A stretch of 8,161 nt of DNA from Gammaproteobacteria bacterium. Its GTDB lineage: Bacteria; Pseudomonadota; Gammaproteobacteria; Comchoanobacterales; Comchoanobacteraceae. The DNA lies in the NCBI GenBank assembly GCA_030829925.1, contig JAURNZ010000016.1:1-8161 (forward strand), read 5' to 3'. Below are positions 1 to 6,593 of the stretch, piece after piece. Every line of letters starts with the position of its first letter. Within the stretch, counting starts at the first letter, position 1. A program made the translations under genes and the position numbers. Under the pieces are notes generated by a model. The model saw only the letters and a program-made list of their open reading frames with translations. It had not been told where the DNA came from and ran no database searches.

Positions 1-50
1 GAGGGATGAAATGTTTCTCGAAAATAAAGAGTGATATCGGTACTTGGCAT
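1..50 (-). CDS. 5' end of a divergent hypothetical gene (partial)
   Basis: On the minus strand an ATG at 50-48 opens a frame that stays open to the left edge of the window, giving MPSTDITLYFRETFHP. A GAGAG sequence (rc of 56-60) lies 5 nt upstream of the ATG and would serve as a Shine-Dalgarno. The same frame is closed upstream by a TAG at 83-81, so ATG 50 is its only ATG start. The gene would be divergent from uvrB and share its roughly 120-bp intergenic region. Sixteen codons are too few to recognise a family, and a chance open frame of this length is possible. Confidence 0.35.
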   Translation of the reverse strand, partial: MPSTDITLYFRETFHP

Positions 51-84
51 GAAAACTCTCAAAGTGAAATAAATATTACACTAA

Positions 85-97
85 ACCAATGCTTGGT
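85..97. repeat. Short perfect inverted repeat in the divergent intergenic region
   Basis: ACCAA (85-89) and TTGGT (93-97) are perfect inverted arms around TGC. The octamer CAATGCTT, which overlaps this palindrome at 87-94, recurs at 130-137 directly in front of the uvrB -35 box, and both copies are followed by GCAAGT (104-109 and 141-146). The repeats could be operator half-sites shared by the divergent genes. They are short in A+T-rich DNA, so chance is a real alternative. Confidence 0.25.
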
Positions 98-137
98 ATG
101 TTAGCAAGTCATTGTGCTTAACGATTTATCAATGCTT

Positions 138-173
138 TTGGCAAGTAGCTGAAAATATGTCATAATTTAAATG
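138..173 (+). promoter_or_regulatory. Sigma70-type promoter of uvrB, possibly leaderless
   Basis: TTGGCA (138-143, 5 of 6 matches to consensus) is followed after exactly 17 bp by CATAAT (161-166, 5 of 6). A TGT immediately before it (158-160) gives an extended -10 element. Transcription should start about 6-8 nt after the -10, at roughly 172-174, which is the GTG start codon of uvrB at 173. No Shine-Dalgarno is visible before the GTG, and a leaderless mRNA would explain its absence. No LexA-like CTG-N10-CAG site is visible around the promoter. Confidence 0.65.
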
Positions 174-2188
174 TGGAAAATAAAACATTTAAATTATCAG
201 CCCCCTTTAAGCCTAGTGGGCAGCAACCAGAAGTAATCGAGTCAATTGTTGACAATTTAAACGCAGGTCTTAATCACCAAACATTACTGGGTGTCACGGG
301 TTGTGGTAAAACGTTTATGATGGCTAACATCATTCAAGAAACACAAAGACCCGCAATTATCTTGGCACACAATAAAACCCTAGCAGCACAACTCTATGCT
401 GAAATGAAACAATTTTTTCCTGAGAATGCTGTTGAGTATTTTGTCTCCTACTATGATTACTATCAACCAGAAGCGTATGTGGTTTCATCAGATACCTTTA
501 TTGAAAAAGATGCATCCATCAATGAGCACATTGAACAAATGCGTTTATCTGCGACCAAAGCTGTCTTAGAACGCTCAGATACCATTATTGTTGCAACGGT
601 TTCAGCCATTTATGGTTTGGGTGATCCAACAGCCTATTTACAAATGATTTGTCATTTGGTGGTTGGGGATCGTTATGACCAACAACAACTCATTCGTCGA
701 CTTGTTTCGATGCAGTATATGCGTAATGACATGGTGTTAACCCGAGGTCATTTTAGGGTGAGGGGAGATGTGATCGATGTGTTTCCAGCAGAACATGAAA
801 ACGATGCGATTCGCATTCATCTCTTTGATGATGAAATTGAGCGTTTAGAGCGGTTTGATCCGTTAACAGGTGCGATTATTAAACCTGTGAAACGATTTAC
901 AATCTATCCCAAAACACACTATGTAACGCCCAAAGAACGCGTAGATGATACCTTGGAAGCCATCAAAGATGAATTGCAACAAAGACTAGCTGAATTTAAG
1001 TCACAAGACAAGTTATTAGAAGCGCAACGTCTCGAACAACGCACCCAATATGATTTAGAAATGATGCAAGAACTTGGGTATTGTAGTGGCATTGAAAATT
1101 ATTCACGCTATCTCTCTGGGAGAGACCCAGGTGAGTCGCCGCCAACATTGATGGATTATCTACCTAAAAATGCACTAATTTTTATTGATGAGTCCCATGC
1201 AACGTTTCCTCAAATAAAAGGCATGTATCGAGGTGATCGAGCTCGCAAAACTAACTTAGTTGAATATGGCTTTAGATTACCTTCTGCAATGGACAATCGT
1301 CCATTGATGTATGAAGAGTTTATCAAACATAAACTTCAAACGGTATTTGTGTCAGCAACCCCTGGCAGAATGGAAGACGAGTTAACAGATGAGGTCACAG
1401 AAGCTGTGATCAGGCCTACGGGATTGGTTGATCCTCACATTGAAGTAAGACCTATTACTAATCAAGTAGATGATTTGATGTCTGAAATCAATGCACGTAT
1501 TGCAAAAAAACAACGGGTACTTGTCACCACATTGACCAAACGGTTAGCAGAACAATTAACTGATTATTTCAGTGAGCATCACATCAAAGTGTGTTACTTA
1601 CATTCAGATGTTGATACGGTTGAACGTGTGGAACTTTTGAGAGATTTAAGGTCTGGTAAGATCGATGTTTTGGTTGGTATCAACTTATTGAGAGAAGGAC
1701 TTGATTTGCCAGAAGTTTCTTTGGTTGCGATTTTAGATGCAGATAAGCAAGGCTTTTTAAGGTCGCAAGCAAGCTTGATTCAGACCATCGGTCGAGCAGC
1801 AAGGCACATTGAAGGACATGCGATTTTGTACGCAGACACAATCACCCCAGCCATGCAGGCTGCGATGGATGAAACCAATCGGAGACGAGAGACTCAAGTT
1901 GCATATAATGAAAAGCATGGCATTACACCAAAAACCATTACCAAAGCGCATGTAGATGTGCTAGATGTGGGCGATCGCGAAGCAGCATCTGAAGCAACGA
2001 TTTCAGCATTATCATCTAATGAAGCAGATGACATCCTTAAAATGCCACCATATGCCCTTGGTAAAACCATTAAAAACCTTAAAAAAGAAATGCAAGCATG
2101 TGCTGAGGCTTTGGAATTTGAGAAAGCGGCGCAACTTAGAGATAAGCTACATGCCATTGAAAAGTTACTATTAGAAAACCCAAGCTAA
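173..2188 (+). CDS. uvrB: UvrABC system protein B (excinuclease ABC subunit UvrB)
   Basis: UvrB is the DNA-damage verification helicase of nucleotide excision repair. It is loaded by UvrA2 in the cytoplasm and then recruits UvrC for dual incision. The 671-residue product has the family's normal length and all landmarks: Walker A GVTGCGKT (40-47), the beta-hairpin tyrosines YYDYY (93-97) that insert into DNA, DESH Walker B (339-342), SATPG (394-398), motif V around GINLLREGLDLPE (502-514), motif VI QTIGRAAR (537-544) and a C-terminal UVR motif (about 631-666) for UvrC contact. The GTG start at 173 is chosen because MENKTFKLSAPFKPSGQQPE matches the usual UvrB N-terminus. An out-of-frame ATG overlaps it at 171, and the frame is closed by TAG at 146. 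Minor oddities are Cys in Walker A where Ser is common (44) and Val instead of Pro in YVVSSDTF (104). Confidence 0.98.
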   Translation: MENKTFKLSAPFKPSGQQPEVIESIVDNLNAGLNHQTLLGVTGCGKTFMMANIIQETQRPAIILAHNKTLAAQLYAEMKQFFPENAVEYFVSYYDYYQPEAYVVSSDTFIEKDASINEHIEQMRLSATKAVLERSDTIIVATVSAIYGLGDPTAYLQMICHLVVGDRYDQQQLIRRLVSMQYMRNDMVLTRGHFRVRGDVIDVFPAEHENDAIRIHLFDDEIERLERFDPLTGAIIKPVKRFTIYPKTHYVTPKERVDDTLEAIKDELQQRLAEFKSQDKLLEAQRLEQRTQYDLEMMQELGYCSGIENYSRYLSGRDPGESPPTLMDYLPKNALIFIDESHATFPQIKGMYRGDRARKTNLVEYGFRLPSAMDNRPLMYEEFIKHKLQTVFVSATPGRMEDELTDEVTEAVIRPTGLVDPHIEVRPITNQVDDLMSEINARIAKKQRVLVTTLTKRLAEQLTDYFSEHHIKVCYLHSDVDTVERVELLRDLRSGKIDVLVGINLLREGLDLPEVSLVAILDADKQGFLRSQASLIQTIGRAARHIEGHAILYADTITPAMQAAMDETNRRRETQVAYNEKHGITPKTITKAHVDVLDVGDREAASEATISALSSNEADDILKMPPYALGKTIKNLKKEMQACAEALEFEKAAQLRDKLHAIEKLLLENPS

Positions 2189-2201
2189 TCATTGCTTGGG
2201 T
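2174..2201 (-). terminator. Rho-independent terminator between convergent genes
   Basis: ACCCAAGC (2178-2185) pairs perfectly with GCTTGGGT (2194-2201) around an 8-nt loop. Read on the minus strand, the stem lies 17 nt after the stop of the 2219-2950 gene and runs straight into TTTTCT, a modest U-tract, so it best serves the minus-strand cluster. On the plus strand the stem includes the last two sense codons of uvrB. Its T-run (2214-2220) is about 12 nt away, so termination of uvrB here would be weaker. Confidence 0.5.
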
Positions 2202-2218
2202 AGTTGATGATACTTTTT

Positions 2219-2950
2219 TTAGACTTGGTTAGCCACGCTTGGTTCTGAAATCATTCGAATGACACCGTTGTCTATGTCGACATGGTTGAATAAAGATGAA
2301 TTTTTTAATTGATCTTCAATGATTTGAGTCGCTTTTTTACAAGCCCTTTCAGGAATGACACATTGTAGGCTTGTTGCTCTATGCATGTAGTAAGCACCTA
2401 AACTTACAAAGCTACTTGGTAGTGTGAAAGGCATTAATTTGGTATGTAAAAAGAAACTTGTAAGGCCAAGCAGTAGGCCAGAGCTAATGATGTACCCAAC
2501 ATTAAATCTAGACCAATTACTTGGAATATTTATGACGCCTTCTGGATATCGTCGGCTGATGATGTATTGACCGTATGCAAAGTTAATGACTGCAATGGGT
2601 GCCAATACAAACACGGTCGTTTGGGTTTCAAGGAATTTGGATAAATTTGCAAAAACGACGCAGGTACCTATTAAAGCTAAGAAACTAGCAGCATTAAAGT
2701 GCTTTTCAGTAGATGATTCATAGGTATTGGTTAAATCAATTATTAGACTGTTTTTATGCGTATTTAATGCGCTTTGAAATGCAGATATGTCTAAGTCTTG
2801 AATAGGTATTGCTGCGACATGATAAACATTGTCTGCAGGTGCGACTGCCTCTGGGATAACCAAGGCTGTTGACGGGGTTTCAAGATTGTTTGTAGATGAT
2901 GTATCGTTATTTGAGTCGCTATTTGTTTCAGTTGTATTGTTTGTTGACAT
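2219..2950 (-). CDS. Four-TM hypothetical protein with C-terminal S-[ILM]-F tail (array member 5)
   Basis: This 243-residue protein is of no family I recognise. The N-terminal 30 residues are low-complexity Ser/Thr/Asn/Asp. Residues 40-85 are soluble, and four hydrophobic segments follow at about 86-106, 112-132, 150-169 and 171-189, with a basic loop (ISRRYPEG) between the pairs. YYMHR (187-191) closes the last segment. The cytosolic-looking tail contains IPERACKKATQII (199-211) and NSSLFNH (217-223), both of which have counterparts in the other cluster proteins. The ATG at 2950 is preceded by AAGGA with a 5-nt spacer. It is last in the cluster and has its own candidate promoter (2971-2999). 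It converges on uvrB with a 30-bp gap. It could be an inner-membrane protein or a secreted membrane-inserting protein, and nothing in the sequence decides which. Confidence 0.85.
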   Translation of the reverse strand: MSTNNTTETNSDSNNDTSSTNNLETPSTALVIPEAVAPADNVYHVAAIPIQDLDISAFQSALNTHKNSLIIDLTNTYESSTEKHFNAASFLALIGTCVVFANLSKFLETQTTVFVLAPIAVINFAYGQYIISRRYPEGVINIPSNWSRFNVGYIISSGLLLGLTSFFLHTKLMPFTLPSSFVSLGAYYMHRATSLQCVIPERACKKATQIIEDQLKNSSLFNHVDIDNGVIRMISEPSVANQV

Positions 2951-2970
2951 GGGTATCCTTAAAGAAATTT

Positions 2971-2999
2971 AGATTACTTGTTCAATGTCACATTGTCAA
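2971..2999 (-). promoter_or_regulatory. Candidate promoter of the 2219-2950 gene
   Basis: On the minus strand a perfect TTGACA (rc of 2994-2999) is followed by a 17-bp spacer and TAATCT (rc of 2971-2976). The -10 keeps only T1, A2 and T6 of the consensus. It lies in the 59-bp gap after the 3010-3582 gene and about 20 nt before the ATG, and the AAGGA ribosome site is downstream of it. The strong -35 with a poor -10 suggests activator dependence or modest activity. Confidence 0.45.
2983..2995. promoter_or_regulatory. Perfect 13-bp palindrome overlapping the -35 edge (operator candidate)
   Basis: CAATGT (2983-2988) and ACATTG (2990-2995) are perfect inverted arms around a single C. The element overlaps the downstream edge of the TTGACA -35 box and the spacer of the candidate promoter for the last gene, a classic position for a repressor dimer. 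It is too short to serve as a terminator and has no T-run. I see no second copy before the other cluster genes. Confidence 0.35.
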
Positions 3000-3009
3000 A
3001 CAGTAAGGC

Positions 3010-3582
3010 TCAATTTTTTTTCATTAAAGAGACTGTTGATGTTTGTTCGTCATTAGGAGCTTTTGTATCACAATTCAATGGTTTAAAATTGACTTTCTTA
3101 TGTTTGATTTCAAAGATTGAACCAAATTCTTGTACCTTGATGTCATTGGTGACTGCTTCGACGGCCTCTAAACATGGCGCATGTTCTGAATTGATCATTT
3201 CTTCGTCGTTAAAATCTTTATAGATGTGTGAAAAAATATGAAAACCATTATCGTCAGATGAAAGCTTTCTTCTGCAGATACGTTGTTCATCAATCCAACG
3301 CAACATGTTTGCTGGTAATGCATCAACGACAAAGGAGTATTCTAATGGGTATTCTAAAGGCCTCGAAAAAAATTCATTGAAAAGATTATATACATCTAAA
3401 ATTTGGTTATCGAGCGACCAAGCAAGATTTGAACTATGCGATAGTGGGAATAAAAATTTATCCCACTGTTTGAGATCAGGCTTTTGTAAAATCAAGTAAT
3501 ATGGTTGCTTAAGAATTAAATTTTTTGCAAAGGACTTGACTCTGAGCATTTGTCTTTCTTTAATTGGTTTATAAGTCAGCAA
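3010..3582 (-). CDS. Soluble hypothetical protein with the cluster's C-terminal tail; start uncertain, possibly N-terminally decayed
   Basis: The frame gives 190 residues from a TTG at 3582, or 179 from the ATG at 3549. Neither start has a convincing Shine-Dalgarno, unlike the strong sites before its neighbours. The frame is open further upstream to 3648, inside the end of the 3617-4615 gene, with protein-like content (VIEYYFDDLLTYKP) but no ATG. No membrane segment is visible. A tandem PLEYPLEY lies near residues 76-83. The end carries KVQEFGSIFEIKHKKVNF, matching the tail motif of the other cluster products (SIF at 3120-3112), followed by a polar extension to the stop. It may be a soluble variant of the family or a surviving 3' portion of an older member whose start and membrane region were lost. 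No function can be assigned. Confidence 0.6.
   Translation of the reverse strand: MLTYKPIKERQMLRVKSFAKNLILKQPYYLILQKPDLKQWDKFLFPLSHSSNLAWSLDNQILDVYNLFNEFFSRPLEYPLEYSFVVDALPANMLRWIDEQRICRRKLSSDDNGFHIFSHIYKDFNDEEMINSEHAPCLEAVEAVTNDIKVQEFGSIFEIKHKKVNFKPLNCDTKAPNDEQTSTVSLMKKN
3337..3360. repeat. 12-bp tandem duplication inside the 3010-3582 gene
   Basis: GTATTCTAATGG (3337-3348) is directly followed by GTATTCTAAAGG (3349-3360), with one mismatch. Being 12 bp it keeps the frame and gives the doubled PLEY-PLEY in the product. It probably reflects replication slippage. Confidence 0.6.
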
Positions 3583-3616
3583 ATCATCAAAATAATATTC
3601 AATTACATGGCGGTCT

Positions 3617-4615
3617 TTATTTTTGTGATTTTGTTTCTTTAATAATTTCTAAAGTCTTATTAGCTTCATTGAACTCAAACATAGAGTTAAGCTTTATCTT
3701 TTTTTCATCACTAACCCTTTGTAGTGGTTCATCATCCAATATATCCTTAACAGGTTTTAAGTCCTCTGAGGATTTTGGTTGTTCATTAATGAAATCTTTT
3801 ACGATTTTTTGATGGTAATGTTGCGCAAATAAAGGCACTAAGGTACCCACTAAACTGAGCGTTAAAATTATAGGTGTTTGTAGTAAAGTCATGGTGATCA
3901 TGGCAACAACTATGATACCTGAGTTCATGTAGAGACACGGCCAAGCTTTTTCTATATTTATTTTTTCTAATTTTTTTAGAATGATATATTCAGATAGGAT
4001 TAACCCTATAATCCCAAGCGTTACTAAGAGAGAAGTTATATACATGCCAGAGACAATGTTAACTACCATTAAACCAAATGAAATAATACCTAAAAAAGCT
4101 ATTAGGTATGTTGTTACACGATTATAATATTCACTGTCTAAGAATGTTTTTCTCCAATCTTTTAGTCTATTGGTGTAAGTTTTGTAAATTAATGTATTGC
4201 TTAATTTAACAAACCTAAGAGCCTCTTCAGGGTTCGCCTCAAATATAATGCTAGTGTTATATAAATTATTTGCAATGCCTTTAATATCGTTAGATTCTGG
4301 CTGGGTTATAGTTTGTTCATTAAAGCAAATATATGGCACCAATGGCATAAGTCTTCGATATGCAATTACTCGTAGTAAATCAGTTTCTTTGTCAATGTTA
4401 TCCCATGGTTTTTTATTATTTTTTTGATAATTTTTTTTGAATGATTGAATCTCACCATTTGTTAAAAATGTTAAGTTGGCATTTGCACCATCTTTATTAA
4501 AGAAGGTCTCTATATTGTTTAAGCTTGAAACAATTTTTTCCAAGCTTAAATCAGAAGATTGGTTGCCAAAATTTAGTCGGCCTTCTACTACAACTGCAAG
4601 TTGTCCATCATTCAT
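3617..4615 (-). CDS. Four-TM hypothetical protein with C-terminal S-[ILM]-F tail (array member 3)
   Basis: This 332-residue protein belongs to no family I recognise. Residues 1-165 are soluble and mostly helical, with no motif I know. Four membrane segments follow in two pairs: about 167-189, 192-213, then after a basic loop (KKLEKINIEKAW) 226-246 and 247-266. HYHQK (266-270) follows the fourth segment. The acidic/basic tail ends with KIKLNSMFEFNEANKTLEI (306-324) and KETKSQK. The KL-S-F--N--N--L pattern also closes the 4778-6556 product. The ATG at 4615 is preceded by AGGAG with an 8-nt spacer, and this site sits in the last codons of the 42-codon gene upstream, whose stop is 4 nt before the ATG. 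Coupled translation is therefore likely. Downstream, the 3010-3582 frame begins within or just after its 3' end. Confidence 0.85.
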   Translation of the reverse strand: MNDGQLAVVVEGRLNFGNQSSDLSLEKIVSSLNNIETFFNKDGANANLTFLTNGEIQSFKKNYQKNNKKPWDNIDKETDLLRVIAYRRLMPLVPYICFNEQTITQPESNDIKGIANNLYNTSIIFEANPEEALRFVKLSNTLIYKTYTNRLKDWRKTFLDSEYYNRVTTYLIAFLGIISFGLMVVNIVSGMYITSLLVTLGIIGLILSEYIILKKLEKINIEKAWPCLYMNSGIIVVAMITMTLLQTPIILTLSLVGTLVPLFAQHYHQKIVKDFINEQPKSSEDLKPVKDILDDEPLQRVSDEKKIKLNSMFEFNEANKTLEIIKETKSQK

Positions 4616-4619
4616 TGGT

Positions 4620-4748
4620 TTAGCTCCTATACTGTTCGGTTATAACTTCTAAACTTTTAGTTGTTTTTAGACTTGAGGTTATTTTCTCAAACATGTCATT
4701 TTGGATTTTAGATCCAAATGATTTTTTGGTATTAAATCCTGTTGGCAT
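4620..4748 (-). CDS. 42-residue mini-protein resembling an isolated family C-terminal tail
   Basis: The gap between the 4778-6556 and 3617-4615 genes holds an ATG (4748-4746) to TAA (4622-4620) frame of 42 codons starting MPTGFNTKKSFGSK. Its middle and end, QNDMFEKI (16-23) and KSLEVITEQ (31-39), match the tail of the next gene, LNSMFEFN and KTLEIIKE, with N, MFE, K, LE, I and E in the same order. The start lacks a good Shine-Dalgarno (only AAAG, about 7 nt upstream). The stop lies 4 nt before the next ATG, and the last codons supply that gene's AGGAG, which favours a coupled arrangement. It could be a real small protein, a leader for the next gene, or the 3' remnant of a lost family member that kept its stop/start junction. 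The last is at least as likely as a functional peptide. Confidence 0.5.
   Translation of the reverse strand: MPTGFNTKKSFGSKIQNDMFEKITSSLKTTKSLEVITEQYRS
4697..4720. repeat. Inverted repeat inside the mini-gene
   Basis: TTTGGAT (4700-4706) pairs with ATCCAAA (4712-4718) around a 5-nt loop. Allowing one bulged T (4699) adds two more pairs (4697-4698 with 4719-4720). On the minus-strand transcript no U-run follows, so it is not a terminator. It could fold in the mRNA between the two large genes and affect processing or coupling. Confidence 0.35.
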
Positions 4749-4777
4749 ATATGTACTTTATAAAAAACCCTTCAAAT

Positions 4778-6556
4778 TCAAGTTGCGTTTGCTGGTGGTG
4801 CATTTTCATTAAATGCTAACATACCATTAGTGTTGTTGATATGAAATATCGAAGAAAGTTTAATGCTTGGATTCTCTTTTGAGTTCTTTTCTTGGGTTTG
4901 GTCTTGGCGCATTAGAGAAGGCGTTAATTTTTCTGGGACAGTGTTTGTTTCTTTTATAGACGCTTCTAATGCTTTAAATGCTTCATGAGCTAAATAAGTT
5001 GAATCCGTACCATAAACTGATTTATGTATGTAATATGAAGCAATGCTATAAAAGTTTGTGACGAATAAGAAAGCGAATAACTGTGCTTGAGGAAATAATA
5101 TTATTGCAGTTAGTGACGCTATTACATAACTATAATTTAGTATCCTATAAATACGTAGTTTATTTTTCTCATCATTAGCTTGTATTGGTGGCATAAAGCT
5201 TGGATAAGTATGTTGGTCTATTAAAGCTGGTATAAGATAAAACAAATCTGTCACACAAAACTTCAGAAAATTAAAAATTTCGCTTGCAAGGTTTTCCAGA
5301 TACAAAAAAACATCAAATTCTGTAGAGTTGGAATAGTAAAAAGGCAGTCCATTTTCAAAAGACATTGGCGAGATAATATAAAACATCTCCATGACAGTGG
5401 CTGAGGGCATTAAGTTTAACAGCATTGCAGTGGTAAGTAACGTGCTGATAGCTGCATAAGTGATGGATAATAAAAAGTCGTTGTTGTGATTTAAATTAAA
5501 AAGCTCAATATACATTGATTTTTGAGTTTTTAACTCGTCATTCAATTTTTCGTAGGCTTGCAGAGTAACACTTGGCATATGTGTTAAATTATATTCTTTC
5601 CAGATTTTATCCAAAGTTGTTTCTGTAACTTCGGCAATAGGTATTGGTTGATCTGGATTTCCTTTTGAAACATTGTTGACAGGATTTTTTGTTAAAGACT
5701 TAAGTTTTGATTGAGTAAAACCTTTGTAAATATGTTTGTATTTTTGGGTGTCCTCAAAGTATGTACTTTCGAAACTCATCAGAAAATGCAATTTATCATG
5801 AATGATTGTATTAAAAAGACAACTTTTATTAAATTTTTCATTATCTAATTTTTTGAGTGACTCAGGTTTTATATTTGAAAACGTATCTAAAATATATTCA
5901 AAATTTTTATTTACATAGAACTCAAGTCTTTTGTCCATGGTTACATCTTTTATTCCACTCCAAAATTTGCAATCCAAAAAATGAAAATGTTCTACTAAGA
6001 GTGTAAGTTCATTTTTACTCAATTTGCCTATACAGTCAGATGAATCCTCATTATTAAGAATTAAATTAACTATCGTAGGCGTTATCGTCAAAAAATCGGA
6101 TTTCTTAACCTCCGATTCAATGTTATTTAGATATTGAGTTAAAGCTATGTGTTGATATCGATTATTCTTGTGAAGTTTTACAGATTTAAAAGCATCTTTA
6201 CTTGATTGATCATCATTTAGTTGGGCTAAGTATTTATGTAAGCTAGAAAATTCGTACAACTTTTCACGTATTTGATCTTTTTTGTGAAGTGTCAATTCTA
6301 TCGTTTGATCTTCAGTTATATCTTTATAAAAAGGTGAAAGTATATCTAATATAATTTTTTTTTGTTCAATTGTATAATCTTTAAAAATGTCATCAACTTT
6401 CTTTTTTAACTCCTCAGGGCTCTTTTTTGTTATAAGAAAATCGTTTATGCCATCTAATGGATCACATGATTTATCGATATCATCTAGTATTGTTTTAAGT
6501 TTATGATATAGTTTTTGTTTATTTCTATCAGAATCACTGGATAATGTATTAAGCAT
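4778..6556 (-). CDS. Large hypothetical membrane protein with C-terminal S-[ILM]-F tail (array member 2)
   Basis: The product has 592 residues and no family I recognise. Residues 1-360 are soluble, lysine-rich and predicted by eye to be helical (for example KKKVDDIFKDYTIEQKK, 51-67). Membrane segments lie at about 361-383, 427-446, 472-491 and 492-510. A moderately hydrophobic stretch (387-400) and a polar loop separate the first two. YYIHK (508-512) closes the last segment, as in the 2219-2950 protein. The tail ends IKLSSIFHINNTNGMLAF (565-582) before an Ala/Pro/Asn-rich terminus. Residues 68-103 align without gaps to the first residues of the upstream gene's visible part (10 of 36 identical, counted by eye), supporting paralogy. 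ATG 6556 has GGGAG with a 6-nt spacer and its own promoter candidate. No strong hairpin terminator follows, only GGGTTTTTT. Confidence 0.88.
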   Translation of the reverse strand: MLNTLSSDSDRNKQKLYHKLKTILDDIDKSCDPLDGINDFLITKKSPEELKKKVDDIFKDYTIEQKKIILDILSPFYKDITEDQTIELTLHKKDQIREKLYEFSSLHKYLAQLNDDQSSKDAFKSVKLHKNNRYQHIALTQYLNNIESEVKKSDFLTITPTIVNLILNNEDSSDCIGKLSKNELTLLVEHFHFLDCKFWSGIKDVTMDKRLEFYVNKNFEYILDTFSNIKPESLKKLDNEKFNKSCLFNTIIHDKLHFLMSFESTYFEDTQKYKHIYKGFTQSKLKSLTKNPVNNVSKGNPDQPIPIAEVTETTLDKIWKEYNLTHMPSVTLQAYEKLNDELKTQKSMYIELFNLNHNNDFLLSITYAAISTLLTTAMLLNLMPSATVMEMFYIISPMSFENGLPFYYSNSTEFDVFLYLENLASEIFNFLKFCVTDLFYLIPALIDQHTYPSFMPPIQANDEKNKLRIYRILNYSYVIASLTAIILFPQAQLFAFLFVTNFYSIASYYIHKSVYGTDSTYLAHEAFKALEASIKETNTVPEKLTPSLMRQDQTQEKNSKENPSIKLSSIFHINNTNGMLAFNENAPPANAT

Positions 6557-6573
6557 AATTTACTCCCGATAAA

Positions 6574-6593
6574 CATCATATTGATCATCATAT
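6574..6593. repeat. 8-bp direct repeat duplicating the -10 box
   Basis: CATCATAT occurs at 6574-6581 and 6586-6593, one 12-bp period apart. On the minus strand each copy contains TATGAT, so the leader of the 4778-6556 gene carries two -10-like hexamers. Only the distal one is well spaced from the -35. Confidence 0.4.

Noticed and set aside
1757..2157. Two overlapping open frames antisense to uvrB (1757-1951 and 1894-2157, minus)
   Set aside because: Both lie wholly inside a highly conserved gene, lack ribosome sites and give unfamiliar low-complexity products. They are shadows of uvrB codon use.
3613..3625. Programmed +1 frameshift joining the 3617-4615 and 3010-3582 products
   Set aside because: The 3617-4615 protein already has a complete family tail before its TAA, and AAA-TAA-A offers poor re-pairing. 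An independent or decayed gene is simpler. It is kept only as an alternative in the finding.
2978..4427. Plus-strand frames at 2978-3223, 3305-3499, 3564-3812 and 4197-4427
   Set aside because: All are antisense to minus-strand genes with better coding character and tail motifs, and none has a Shine-Dalgarno or a sensible neighbour context.
4757..4780. GGGTTTTTT after the stop of the 4778-6556 gene as a terminator
   Set aside because: No stable G+C stem can be drawn before the T-run, only imperfect 3-5 bp pairings, and a coupled small frame begins within 30 nt.
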